From: Pseudomonas hydrolytica
GTDB lineage: Bacteria > Pseudomonadota > Gammaproteobacteria > Pseudomonadales > Pseudomonadaceae
DNA: 64,000 bases
Assembly: GCF_021495345.1 (NCBI RefSeq)
Contig: NZ_CP099397.1
Span: 1,178,001 to 1,242,000 of the forward strand
Direction: 5' to 3'
Positions within the stretch are counted from its first letter, which is position 1. Every line of letters starts with the position of its first letter. This document shows positions 47,613 through 56,762 of this stretch, piece by piece. A program made the position numbers and the translations under genes. The notes under the pieces were generated by a model. The model saw nothing but the letters and a program-made list of their open reading frames with translations, made no database searches and was not told the origin of the DNA.

Positions 47613-48620
47613 TCAGTCCTGGCGACGCTTGAGCTGATCCTTCAGCTGGGTCGGCAGCTGGCGAATGATCAGCATGTCGCGGCCCTCGTCGTACTCGATC
47701 TTCGAACCGAGCAGGTGCGCCTCGAAGCTGATCGACAGCCCCTCGGCGCGCCCGGTGAAGCGCTGGAACTGGCTGAGGGTGCGCTTGTCCGCCGGAAATT
47801 CCGGGGCCATGCCATAGTCCTTGTTGCGGATGTGCTCGTAGAACGCCTTGGGGCGCTCCTCGTCGATCAGCCCGGACAGCTCCTCCAGGGTGATCGGCTC
47901 GCCCATCTTGGCCTGGCCGGTGGCGTAGCCGACCAGGGTCTTGGTCTTCTCGCGGGCCTGCTCTTCGGGCAGGTCCTCGCTTTCCACGTAATCGCTGAAG
48001 GCCTTGAGCAGGGTGCGGGTCTCGCCCGGGCCATCGACGCCTTCCTGGCAACCGATGAAGTCGCGGAAGTAGTCCGACACCTTCTTGCCGTTCTTGCCCT
48101 TGATGAAGGAGATGTACTGCTTGGACTGCTTGTTGTTCTGCCACTCGCTGATGTTGATGCGCGCGGCCAGGTGCAGCTGGCCCAGGTCGAGGTGCTTGGC
48201 CGGGGTCACGTCCAGTGCGTCGGTCACTGCCACGCCTTCGCTGTGGTGCAGCAGGGCGATGGCCAGATAGTCGGTCATGCCTTGCTGGTAGTGGGCGAAC
48301 AGCACGTGGCCGCCCGTGGAGAGGTTGGACTCTTCCATCAGCTTCTGCAGATGTTCGACGGCCTGGCGGCTGAAGGCAGTGAAATCCTGCTCGCCGTCGA
48401 GGTAGGCCTTGAGCCAGCCGCTGAACGGGTAGGCGCCGGACTCTTCGTGGAACAGGCCCCAGGCCTTGCCCTGCTTGGCGTTGTAGCTCTCGTTGAGGTC
48501 GGCCAGCAGGTTCTCCATGGCTTGCGAGGTGGCCAGTTCGCTGTCGCGGGCGTGCAGCACGGCGGGGCTGCCGTCGGGTTTCTTGTCGATCAGGTGGACG
48601 ATGCAGTGGCGGATCGGCAT
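47613..48620 (-). CDS. ndpA: Nucleoid-associated protein NdpA/YejK
   Basis: A 335-residue nucleoid-associated protein of the NdpA/YejK family, of unknown precise function. It begins [19 protein letters not shown] and contains [31 protein letters not shown] (about 156-186) and [27 protein letters not shown] (about 296-322). The ATG at 48620 was chosen over 48710 because the added N-terminus is not conserved. First gene of an ndpA-PPK2-glutaredoxin unit on the minus strand. Confidence 0.9.
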
Positions 48621-48956
48621 GGGGGCTTCGGTCTTTGGCGGGTTCGCGATGGGGTTGGCCGCGAAGCCGGGCGGGCGAGGGCCCGCGTCGGCAGCGCGGC
48701 GGCTGGGCAAAGTCTACCTGACATCGCCACGCGCTGCCGGTGGTGCAAACTGGGGTGTGGATCTTTGCTGGCTAAGTGCCGCTATCTGCAGTGATAGAAC
48801 TCTATTTTCTGCAAAAATCGCGATTTTCGATTCGCGCGATGGCGCAACTCGGTCTAGCGTCTTTCACGTCCACACGACGCAGTAAAGGGACGCACCGCGG
48901 TGGCGCCACAAGCGTTGCCGCCTTTCTCGATCTCCAGATATGGATTGGAGGATTAC
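48621..48956. other. 336-base divergent region between ndpA and the aminopeptidase gene
   Basis: An AT-rich block around 48798-48831 contains the 14-bp palindrome AAAATCGCGATTTT (48814-48827), which stands out in the GC-rich surroundings and may be an operator or part of a promoter for the aminopeptidase. GGAG lies 5 bases before its start codon. No gene seen. Confidence 0.45.
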
Positions 48957-50567
48957 ATGCGCAACAAGACCAATAATCGCCGTCTACTGGGCGCCGCCTT
49001 GCTGGCGGCCATTTCCGGGCAGGCCACTGCGGCCAAGGGGCTCGACGTCACCGAACTGTTCGATCAGTTCTGGAGCCCGACCCGGCTCGGGCCGGCGGAG
49101 TGCCGTTCCGGTGTGCTGAGTGCTACGCCGCTGCTGTTGCCTCGCTGCATGCAGGCGGCCAACAGCATGACCCACCTGCAGATGTTCAACGACATCGCCC
49201 TGGCCAATGGCGGCAACCGCGCCGCTGGCCTGTCCGGTTACGAGCGCTCGCTTGACTATGTGCAGGCGACGCTGGAAAGCGCCGGCTACAAGGTGACCCG
49301 TCAGGCCTTCCCGTTCAGCGCGTTCTACCCGCAGGGGCCCGGCGTGCTGCAGAGCCTGGCGCCGACCCCGGCGCAGTTCGAGTGGGAGGTGGACTTCACC
49401 TACCTGTCGCAGACCGATGCCGGCGACGTCAGTGCACCGGTGGCAGCGGTGGACATCGCCCTGGGCGAGGGCAACCAGTCCAGCAGCGGCTGCGAGGCCG
49501 AGGATTTCGCCGCCTTCCCGGCTGGCTCCATCGCCCTGCTGCAGCGCGGCACCTGCAACTTCCAGATCAAGGCCGAGAACGCTGCCGCCGCTGGCGCCGT
49601 GGGCGTGGTGATCTTCAACCAGGGCGACAGCGAGGACCGCAAGGGCCTGCTCAACGCCACCCTGGGCGACGCCTATTCCGGTGGCATTCCGGTGCTGTTC
49701 ACCACCTATGACGTGGGCGTGAGCCTGGCGCAGACGGCCGAGCAGCAGGTGCGCATGGTCACCGACGTGGTGCGCGAACGGACCCAGACCCACAACCTGG
49801 TGGCCGAGAGCAAGCGCGGCAACGCGGGCAACGTGGTGATGCTCGGCGCGCATCTGGATTCGGTGTTCGAGGGGGCCGGCATCAACGACAACGGTTCGGG
49901 CAGCGCCGCGCTGCTGGAGCTGGCCGTGCAGATGGCCAAGGCCAAGCCGAAGAACAAGCTGCGTTTCGCCTGGTGGGGCGCCGAGGAGTCGGGGCTGGTG
50001 GGCTCGACCTACTACGTCAACCAACTGCCCGACGAGGAGAAGGCGAAGATCAAGGCGTACCTGAACTTCGACATGATCGCCTCGCCGAACTTCGCCTACT
50101 TCATCTATGACGGCGACGGTTCGGACTTCGGCCTGCAGGGCCCGCCCGGCTCGGCCGCGCTCGAGCGTCTGTTCGGCGAGTATTACCGCCTGCGCGGTCT
50201 GCCGTTCGAGGGTGACGAGATCAGCTTCCGTTCCGACTATGCGCAGTTCTTCCTTGATGGCATCGCCTTCGGCGGACTGTTCACCGGGGCCGAGGTGGTC
50301 AAGTCCGAAGAGCAGGCGAGCCGTTATGGCGGCACTGCGGGCGAGGCCTTCGATCCGTGCTACCACGAGGCCTGCGATGACCTGAACAACGTCGATCTGC
50401 GCGCGCTGGAGGTCAACGGCGATGCCATGGCCTTCGTCGCCAGCTGGCTGTCGCTGTCGACCAAGATCGTCGATGACGAGATCGCCGCGTCCAGGGATTC
50501 GCGCATGATGATGCGCAGCGCCCAGGCCTACGACATCACCCATTGGGGCAAGCACTGGGTCAAATAG
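48957..50567 (+). CDS. Secreted M28 aminopeptidase, PaAP type
   Basis: A 536-residue zinc aminopeptidase, the same length as the quorum-controlled P. aeruginosa leucine aminopeptidase PaAP. Signal peptide 1-25; protease-associated (PA) domain around residues 130-250 (FPAGSIALLQRGTCNFQIKAENA); M28 catalytic part from about 265 with MLGAHLDSV (299), GINDNGSGSAALLELA (310-325), WWGAEESGLVGS (346-357) and YLNFDMIASPN (373-384); C-terminal propeptide-like tail. Removes N-terminal residues from peptides outside the cell. Start ATG 48957 after GGAG. Confidence 0.92.
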   Translation: MRNKTNNRRLLGAALLAAISGQATAAKGLDVTELFDQFWSPTRLGPAECRSGVLSATPLLLPRCMQAANSMTHLQMFNDIALANGGNRAAGLSGYERSLDYVQATLESAGYKVTRQAFPFSAFYPQGPGVLQSLAPTPAQFEWEVDFTYLSQTDAGDVSAPVAAVDIALGEGNQSSSGCEAEDFAAFPAGSIALLQRGTCNFQIKAENAAAAGAVGVVIFNQGDSEDRKGLLNATLGDAYSGGIPVLFTTYDVGVSLAQTAEQQVRMVTDVVRERTQTHNLVAESKRGNAGNVVMLGAHLDSVFEGAGINDNGSGSAALLELAVQMAKAKPKNKLRFAWWGAEESGLVGSTYYVNQLPDEEKAKIKAYLNFDMIASPNFAYFIYDGDGSDFGLQGPPGSAALERLFGEYYRLRGLPFEGDEISFRSDYAQFFLDGIAFGGLFTGAEVVKSEEQASRYGGTAGEAFDPCYHEACDDLNNVDLRALEVNGDAMAFVASWLSLSTKIVDDEIAASRDSRMMMRSAQAYDITHWGKHWVK

Positions 50568-50583
50568 CGTCGTGTGACCTGGC

Positions 50584-50631
50584 GTAGGGCGCCGTGCGTG
50601 GCGCAAGCCGGTGCGCACGGCGCACCCTACG
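50584..50631. repeat. REP-like palindrome after the aminopeptidase gene
   Basis: Degenerate left arm GTAGGGCGCCGTGCGTGGCGC and perfect right arm core GGTGCGCACGGCGCACC (50610-50626), immediately before the terminator. Confidence 0.75.
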
Positions 50632-50635
50632 AAAG

Positions 50636-50667
50636 AAAAGCCCGCGAGCGTATCGCGGGCTTTTTTG
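50636..50667. terminator. Bidirectional terminator between convergent genes
   Basis: Perfect 12-bp stem AAAAGCCCGCGA / TCGCGGGCTTTT with a 5-base loop (GCGTA); T-runs on both strands. Ends the aminopeptidase transcript (plus) and the TAXI-protein transcript (minus). Confidence 0.92.
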
Positions 50668-50683
50668 TGGCCGCTGCCCGAAG

Positions 50684-52054
50684 CTAGCTGCGCTCCGGGC
50701 TCGGCACCACCGAGGGCGCCTGCTCGGGGCCCTCGCCGCGGCGCTTTTGCAGCGCGCGCAGGCGCTCGATCACGTAGCGCAGGTGCATGTGCAGCTCGTA
50801 CAGCTCGTTGGAGTACGACAGCGGCACCTCCACCGCGGCCAGTTCGTCCTCGAGCCTTTCCAGGCGCTGGATCTCGCTTTCCAGTTCGGCCGGCAGCGAG
50901 CCGGCGTGCAGCTTGCGGTCGATGTCGCGCAGGTACTTGTACCAGCGGTAGATGCGCGCGCGGATGCGCCACTGGTAGATCGGCCCCACCGCCTTGAGCA
51001 GCGGGATCATCACCACGATCAGGGGGATCAGCAGGATGATGTAGCGGTCGGCCAGCGAGGCGATGCGAAACGGCAGGTAGCGCTGCAGGATCGGCAGGCC
51101 CTTGTCGTAGAAGTGCTCGGCGTCGCGGTGCAGGTCGAAGGTACGCGGTTCGGCGCTGGGAAAGGCGCCGGCGGCATCGAGCAGGGTGCCGCTGCGCATC
51201 ACCTCGCGGCTGGCGGCGAGAAACAGCGGTACCAGGCCAGGGTTGAACTGGTCGTTGACCACCAGCGTGGCCACCGGCGCCAGGGTGACGATGTCGCGAT
51301 CCGGCGCGTTGCTGGCCAGGTCGAGCAGACCTTCGCCCACCTTCACCTGGTTGAAGAAGGGCAGGCGCGCCTCGTAGGCGGCGGCGCGGCGAAAATGCGC
51401 CAGGGCGATCTCCGGCGCGGCGGCCAGTTGCTGCACCAGGGCATTCTCCGCCGGGCCGACGAAGAAGGCGGCGTCCAGCTCGCCGGCCAGCAGGGCGCGA
51501 GCCGCCTTGCCGCCGCCGGCGTCCTGCCAGGCGGGTGGATACTGCTCGGCAGCGATGCCGTTGGCTTCGAGGATGGCCTCGCTGGCGGCGCGGGTTCCGC
51601 TGCCTTCGCCGCCCAGGCCGAGGCGCAGCGGCAGCAGATCGGCGATGCGGTCGAGGCTGACCTCGCGCCGGTAGAACAGCCACAGCGGTTCCTGATAGAT
51701 CGCCCCGAGGCTCTGCAGGCGCGCCTGCTGGTCAGGCGCGAGCTGACGTTCCAGCCCGCTCTGCACCAGGGCGATCTGCACATCGGGGTCGTCTGCCAGC
51801 AGGCGCTGCAGGTTGTCGCGCGAGCCGGAGGTCGGCACCAGGTTCAGCTCGAAGCCTTCCTTGGCCAGCTCCTCCTTCAGGCGCTCGGCAAACATCCGGT
51901 AGGCGCCGCCCTGGGTGCCGGTGGCCATGCTGGCGCTCATCGGCGGTGGCGGAGCGACAAACTGGAACAGTGCCCAGACCAGGGCGGCCACCACCGGAAC
52001 TATCCACAGGTTGGCCAGGATCATGATCTTCAGGTCGTGCAGTACGCGGCGCAT
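50684..52054 (-). CDS. TAXI-family TRAP solute-binding protein, membrane-anchored
   Basis: A 456-residue protein with an N-terminal membrane anchor (about 10-32), a TAXI-type binding domain (MATGTQGGAYRMFAERLKEELAK at about 43; GGEGSGTRAASEAILEANGI at about 149) and, unusually, a second membrane segment (YIILLIPLIVVMIPLLKAVGP, about 345-365) and a charged coiled-coil-like C-terminus (ERLEDELAAVEV, about 397). TRAP receptors are normally free in the periplasm. No TRAP permease gene is next to it. So this is probably a receptor/sensor or a specialised TAXI protein rather than a standard transporter part. Confidence 0.82.
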   Translation of the reverse strand: MRRVLHDLKIMILANLWIVPVVAALVWALFQFVAPPPPMSASMATGTQGGAYRMFAERLKEELAKEGFELNLVPTSGSRDNLQRLLADDPDVQIALVQSGLERQLAPDQQARLQSLGAIYQEPLWLFYRREVSLDRIADLLPLRLGLGGEGSGTRAASEAILEANGIAAEQYPPAWQDAGGGKAARALLAGELDAAFFVGPAENALVQQLAAAPEIALAHFRRAAAYEARLPFFNQVKVGEGLLDLASNAPDRDIVTLAPVATLVVNDQFNPGLVPLFLAASREVMRSGTLLDAAGAFPSAEPRTFDLHRDAEHFYDKGLPILQRYLPFRIASLADRYIILLIPLIVVMIPLLKAVGPIYQWRIRARIYRWYKYLRDIDRKLHAGSLPAELESEIQRLERLEDELAAVEVPLSYSNELYELHMHLRYVIERLRALQKRRGEGPEQAPSVVPSPERS

Positions 52055-52285
52055 GAGGCTTCCTTGGCGATGAAAAATGCGAAGCGACGTCTGCCCTTTC
52101 CCTCTCCCGCATGGGAGAGCCTGGCGCGCAGCGCCGGATCGGGGCAGACGGGTTCATAGCAAGGATAGAACCCCATCGCCGTTGGGGTCACCGATGGCGC
52201 ATTGGCACCTCCGATGGTCGCGCTCAGCCGGCCGTTGAAAACCTCGGCTTTGGCTTCCTGCCTCCATGCAGCCGTCGCCGGCCTG

Positions 52286-53539
52286 CTAGGTGAGGGCCTT
52301 GTGCCTGACCCGCAGCTGATCCAGCGCCAGCAGCAGGCCGAGCAGGCCCAGGGCATACAGCGCATCGCCACCGAGCATGACCAGCACCGCCGCGCACAGC
52401 AGCGTCGCCAGTGCAGCCAGCCAGCGCCAGATGCCATGCAGCAGTACCGCGCCCGCGGCCATGCTGAGCAGGTAGATGAGCACGAAGTTGCCATTGGCGT
52501 AGCGGATCAGATCATCCACCGAGAGCGTCAGCGCCCCGGTCAGCAGCGCGCAGACGGCGCAACTGATCACCACCAGGAGCAAGGCGCGTCCCGGTACGCC
52601 ATGGCCATTGCGCACCGCCAGCGGCGCCGGCAGGCGGCCTTCGTCGGCGAGGCTCCAGATCAGCCTGGCGAAGCCCTGGATGTAGACGTTCATCGAGGCG
52701 AAGCAGGCCAGGTAGCCGAGCACCGCCACCAGCACGCGGGCCTTGTCCCCCAGCAGCACTTCGAACAGCCGCGGCAGGGCGGTGGCGTCGCTGTGGATGT
52801 CGCCATAGGTGGCGAAGGTCAGCACCGCGACCGAGCAGGCCCAGTACACCAGGCCGGCCAGCAGCACCCCGAGCAGCAGGGCCAGGGGGAAGTCGCGCTC
52901 GGGGCGCCTGAACTCCTCGCCCAGGTGGGTGAAGGCCTCGATGCCGACGAAGCACCAGAACATCACCCCCAGCGCAGCCGGCAGCAAGTGCCACTGGCCC
53001 GTCATGGGCGGCAGCAACGGCTGGCTGGCGCGCGGCAGATCGCCGATCCACCAGATCAGCGCCACGCTGCCGACGATGGCCAGGGCGATGACCCCCTGCA
53101 GCACGCCGGAGGCACGCGCCGGACGCTGGCCGAGCAGAAGGATGGCGGCCAGCGTGGCCAGCTGGATCAGCAGCAGGCCAGTGGCGTCGAGATCGAACAG
53201 CGCCAGCCAGAAGCCGCTGGCGATGTGCAGCGCGGCGGGCAGACCGACCGGCAGCACGGCGAGAAACAGCAGGGCGCTGACGCCTTCCAGGCGCAGGCCG
53301 AAGGCGCGCCCGATCAGGTGCGGGGCGCCGCCGGCGTGGGGAAAGCGTCGGCCCAGCTGGGCGAAGGTGAAGGCCACCGGCAGCACCAGGGCGATCAGCA
53401 GCAGCCAGGCCCACAGCGAGGCCGCCCCGGCGGCGGTGGCGGCCAGTGCCGGCACCACGAAGATGCCGGTGCCCAGCAGCGAGGTGCTGAGCAGGGCGAT
53501 GCCCTGCAGCAGGCCCAATTCCTTGTTCAGTCGACTCAT
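52286..53539 (-). CDS. yjeH: APC-family amino acid exporter, YjeH type
   Basis: A 417-residue permease with about 12 membrane helices, similar to the E. coli methionine/branched-chain amino acid exporter YjeH. Seen: helix 1 motif LSTSLLGTGIFVVPALAAT (about 17-35) and FWCFVGIEAFTHLGEEFRRPERDFP (about 194-218). Start ATG 53539. It is divergent from the Lrp-type regulator gene, which is the likely regulator. Confidence 0.85.
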   Translation of the reverse strand: MSRLNKELGLLQGIALLSTSLLGTGIFVVPALAATAAGAASLWAWLLLIALVLPVAFTFAQLGRRFPHAGGAPHLIGRAFGLRLEGVSALLFLAVLPVGLPAALHIASGFWLALFDLDATGLLLIQLATLAAILLLGQRPARASGVLQGVIALAIVGSVALIWWIGDLPRASQPLLPPMTGQWHLLPAALGVMFWCFVGIEAFTHLGEEFRRPERDFPLALLLGVLLAGLVYWACSVAVLTFATYGDIHSDATALPRLFEVLLGDKARVLVAVLGYLACFASMNVYIQGFARLIWSLADEGRLPAPLAVRNGHGVPGRALLLVVISCAVCALLTGALTLSVDDLIRYANGNFVLIYLLSMAAGAVLLHGIWRWLAALATLLCAAVLVMLGGDALYALGLLGLLLALDQLRVRHKALT

Positions 53540-53661
53540 GGGGTATGCTCACGCCGTTGCACGAACCGCCATGGTAAGGGCGCAGGCCAGGTTCAGGCTG
53601 TCGCCTTTTGCCGTCGAAATGGCGGTTCTTCCCGTCAAACTGCCTAGTGCCCGAGAACCCC

Positions 53662-54081
53662 GTGGACAAGTTCGATCGCCAGATCCTCGCCCTGCTGCGC
53701 GCCGATGCGCGTACCACCGTCAGCCAGATTGCCCGCGAGATCAACCTGTCGCGTTCGGCGGTCAGCGAGCGCATTCGCCAACTGGAGAGCAGCGGGGTGA
53801 TTCGCGGCTATCACGCCCGGGTTGCCGAGCCGGGCGAGGGTGGGGTGAAGGCCTTTCTCGAACTCTTCTATCAGGGGCGTCGCTGCGAGGAGTTCGTCGA
53901 ACGCATGCGGGCCTTTCCCGAGGTGCGCCATTGCAGTGGGATCAGCGGCGAGACCGACATGCTGGTGCTGGTCGAGGCGCCGAGCATGGCGCGCCTGAGC
54001 GAGGTGCGCGGCGCCATCGAGCAGTTTCCCGGCATGCAGAAGGTCAAGACCCATGTGGTGGTGACCGACTGGGCCATGTGA
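53662..54081 (+). CDS. Lrp/AsnC family transcriptional regulator
   Basis: A 139-residue regulator starting at a GTG (VDKFDRQILALLRADARTTVSQIAREINLSRSAVSERIRQLESSGVIRGY, an AsnC-type HTH in residues 1-50) with a C-terminal RAM ligand domain (about 60-139). The GTG at 53662 begins the conserved part. It lies between two APC permease genes, divergent from one and convergent with the other, so it probably senses an amino acid and controls one or both. Confidence 0.9.
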   Translation: MDKFDRQILALLRADARTTVSQIAREINLSRSAVSERIRQLESSGVIRGYHARVAEPGEGGVKAFLELFYQGRRCEEFVERMRAFPEVRHCSGISGETDMLVLVEAPSMARLSEVRGAIEQFPGMQKVKTHVVVTDWAM

Positions 54082-54091
54082 GTCGGCGCCT

Positions 54092-55438
54092 TCACTCCGC
54101 CGTGTCGGGCTGCTCCTGCAGGGCCGTGCGCTGCAACAGCAGCAGTGGCGCTCCGGCTGCCAGCACCAGCAGGCCGAGCAGCGCGCCGCTGCCGGCATAC
54201 AGGGTGCTGGAATAGAACAGGCCCAGGCAGGTCAGGGCGAACAGGATCGGCGTCAGGGGATACAGCGGCACGCTGAACGGGCGCCGTACCCAGGGCTGGC
54301 TGCGGCGCAGGCGGATCAGCGCCAGGGCGGTGAGCGACATGAACAACCAGAATACCGGCGCGGTGTAGGCCACCATGGTCTGCACGCCGTTCTCGCTCAG
54401 CGCGCCGAACAGAATCAGCGGCAGGGTGATCGCGCATTGCAGCAGCAGCGCGCGCAGAGGCGTGGCGCCACGTTCGTTCCAGCGACCGAGAAAGGCCAGC
54501 TGCGGTACATCGCGGCCCAGCGCGTAGTACACCCGCGAGCCGGTGAAGATGGTGGCGTTGAGCGTGCTCAGGGCAGTCAGGCAGACGAACAGCGCGAGCA
54601 TGGCCTCGGCCCGCGGCCCGGCGACCATGTGCATCAGGTCGGCGGCAACCGCATCGGTCTGGCGCAGGCCGTCGAGGCCGAAGATATCGAGGAACACCAG
54701 GTTCGCCAGCAGGTACAGGGCGGTCACCAGCGCCGTGCCGATCAGCAGCACGCGGCTCATGTTGCGCGCCGGATCGCGCAGTTCGCCGGAGAGGTAGGCC
54801 GCCTCGTTCCAGCCGCCATAGGTGAGCAGCACGAACACCATGCCCATGCCGAGCATGGCCGCCGTACTGCCGCTCGCCTGCGGCGGCGCGGCCGCTGCCT
54901 GCTGTGGCTCGGCCAGGGCCAGGCCGGCCAGTATCACCAGCAGGATCGACGCCACCGTGGCCGCGCTGAAGAACACCTGGGCGCGGCGCGATTCACGGGT
55001 GCCGAGCAGGTTGAGCAGGGTCAGCGCCACCACCACCGAGGCGGCATGCCAGGCACTGCCGTACGGCTCGAGGGGCAGCAGGCGCTGGGCATAGTCGCCA
55101 TAGATGAAGGCGACCACGGCGATGGCGCCGGTCTGGATCACCGTGCCGCGCGCCCAGGCGAACAGCAGGCCGACCTGCGGCCCCCAGGCCAGACTCAGAT
55201 AGTGGTATTCGCCGCCCTGATCCGGGTGCGCGGCGCCCAGCTCGCCGTAGCACAGCGCGCCGATCAGCATGACCAGGCCTCCGGCCAGCCACAGCGCCAG
55301 ATACAGTTCGGCGCTGCTGGCATGCTGGGCGACCAGGGGCGGCAGGCCGAAGATGCCCACCCCGATCACCACGCCGGCGAGCATGGCCACGCCATCGACG
55401 ACCGACAGGCCGGCCCGCGATGAGGCCTGCGCAGTCAT
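54092..55438 (-). CDS. APC-family amino acid permease
   Basis: A 448-residue permease with 12 hydrophobic segments. Seen: VAMLAGVVIGVGIFGLPPLVAQ (about 13-34, helix 1), and GGWNEAAYLSGELRDPARNMSRVLLIGT (about 207-234), both APC hallmarks. Substrate unknown. Stop is 10 bases from the convergent Lrp gene; it is downstream of, and 3 bases from, the exported methyltransferase gene. Confidence 0.85.
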   Translation of the reverse strand: MTAQASSRAGLSVVDGVAMLAGVVIGVGIFGLPPLVAQHASSAELYLALWLAGGLVMLIGALCYGELGAAHPDQGGEYHYLSLAWGPQVGLLFAWARGTVIQTGAIAVVAFIYGDYAQRLLPLEPYGSAWHAASVVVALTLLNLLGTRESRRAQVFFSAATVASILLVILAGLALAEPQQAAAAPPQASGSTAAMLGMGMVFVLLTYGGWNEAAYLSGELRDPARNMSRVLLIGTALVTALYLLANLVFLDIFGLDGLRQTDAVAADLMHMVAGPRAEAMLALFVCLTALSTLNATIFTGSRVYYALGRDVPQLAFLGRWNERGATPLRALLLQCAITLPLILFGALSENGVQTMVAYTAPVFWLFMSLTALALIRLRRSQPWVRRPFSVPLYPLTPILFALTCLGLFYSSTLYAGSGALLGLLVLAAGAPLLLLQRTALQEQPDTAE

Positions 55439-55441
55439 GGC

Positions 55442-56239
55442 TCAGCTCCTGCGGGCGACCCAGTCCTGCACCGCCCCCTTGCCCGGTACCGCCTCGATGC
55501 TGCGGCCATTGACCTGGCCCACGTACAGCCGGTCATTGAGGGTAAAGCTCAGCTCGTTGCCCCTGAGCTGGCCGCTCAACCCGCCGTACTGACCGTCCAC
55601 GCTGCCCACCACCTTCTGGAAGTGCTGGTCCAGCTCCACCTGATAGCGCTGACCGTCCGCCTCGATGGTCCACTGGCCGGCGACCTTGGCCGGCACTATC
55701 CACAGGAACACCGCGTTGCCGTTGATCACATCGCTGCGATCCGGCTCCCAGTCGCCCAGGTTGAAGGCATGCGACACCACGCGGGTGCCTGGCTTGAGGG
55801 TGTCGAAGATGACCGGTCGCAGGCGCATGTTGACGGTGGAGAGCAGATACATGGTCAGCACGTCGGCCTGGGAAATGTCCTTCTCGAACAGATCGCCCTG
55901 CTCGAAGGTGACCCTGTCCGCCACGCCTTCGCGTTCGGCGTTCTCCCGCGCCGCGCTGACGCGCTCGGGGTCCAGGTCGATGCCATAGGCCGCTCGGGCG
56001 CCGTGATCCTGCACGGCGGAAATGGCGATGCGCCCATCGCCCGAACCGAGGTCGATGACGTAGTCGTCCGGGCCGATCTCGGCCAGTTCCAGCATGTGCG
56101 CCACCACCGGTTCGGGGGTTGGCACGTAGGGCACGTCGAGTCGCGGCGGTTGCGCCTGCGCCGTGTCGATCAGCAGTCCGGCCAGCAGCCCGGCGGACAG
56201 GGTGAGGGACGAGAAGGTACGAACGGATGCAGCGCTCAT
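55442..56239 (-). CDS. Exported class I SAM-type methyltransferase homologue
   Basis: A 265-residue protein with a credible signal peptide (MSAASVRTFSSLTLSAGLLAGLLIDTAQA) followed by a standard SAM fold: VIDLGSGDGRIAISAVQDHGARAAYGIDLDPERV (about 60-93, motif I and the acidic residue), VTFEQGDLFEKDISQADVLTMYLLS (about 108). The last 70 residues form a beta-rich extension. An exported SAM protein is unusual, because SAM is cytoplasmic, so it may be periplasmic and have lost activity. The permease gene follows 3 bases later on the same strand. Confidence 0.8.
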   Translation of the reverse strand: MSAASVRTFSSLTLSAGLLAGLLIDTAQAQPPRLDVPYVPTPEPVVAHMLELAEIGPDDYVIDLGSGDGRIAISAVQDHGARAAYGIDLDPERVSAARENAEREGVADRVTFEQGDLFEKDISQADVLTMYLLSTVNMRLRPVIFDTLKPGTRVVSHAFNLGDWEPDRSDVINGNAVFLWIVPAKVAGQWTIEADGQRYQVELDQHFQKVVGSVDGQYGGLSGQLRGNELSFTLNDRLYVGQVNGRSIEAVPGKGAVQDWVARRS

Positions 56240-56762
56240 CGGTGGAATCTCCTCACAGGGGGGCGATTTTGGTCCGACTGACGGGGCTGGCCAAGGTTCG
56301 TACTGAGGCCTTGCGGGATTGGGCAAGAATGCCCGGCAGGCCAGTGGCGGCCTTGCCTGTGGCTGTGTAAGCGGATGTTAACGCACGCCGCGCAAGCGCC
56401 GACGTTGCCTTGGCGCAGGCGCGCAGGCACTGTAGGCGGGTTATCCGCTTTGGTCGTTTCCCGCATGCGCATCCTGCACACCTCCGACTGGCATCTGGGC
56501 CAGCACTTCATGGGCAAGACTTGTCTACGCCTCGTTTGACCTGGCTACTTGGGCGAAGCCGCACGTGCTCGTAGAGCGCTTTGTGAGGCGAGCATATTCG
56601 CTCTGCTAATCACGGGGTCGCCCGCAGTGATATCGAGATATTCCAGAGGCGCGCTTAGGTAGCTTGGGGATTGAGGTTGAAAAATTCCCTGCAGCACTTG
56701 ATGGCTAAGAAGTCATGCAGGGATGGCAATCGCTCTGCCATCCCATCAAGCCAGGGGTTTGA
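56240..56762. other. Former sbcD upstream region with a truncated copy
   Basis: A 523-base gene-free stretch. 56240-56463 looks like the original promoter region of sbcD next to the methyltransferase gene; 56464-56520 is a 57-base copy of the start of sbcD; 56521-56762 is unassigned DNA that is less GC-rich, leading to a lipoprotein gene. No functional gene seen. Confidence 0.6.
56464..56520 (+). pseudogene. Truncated 5' remnant of sbcD (direct repeat)
   Basis: 57 bases here are identical to 57390-57446, i.e. the base before the ATG plus the first 56 bases of sbcD (MRILHTSDWHLGQHFMGK). Identity ends abruptly after GGGCAAGAC. The frame then runs into unrelated sequence, so this is a remnant, flanking the inserted segment 56521-57389 as a direct repeat. 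Confidence 0.9.
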
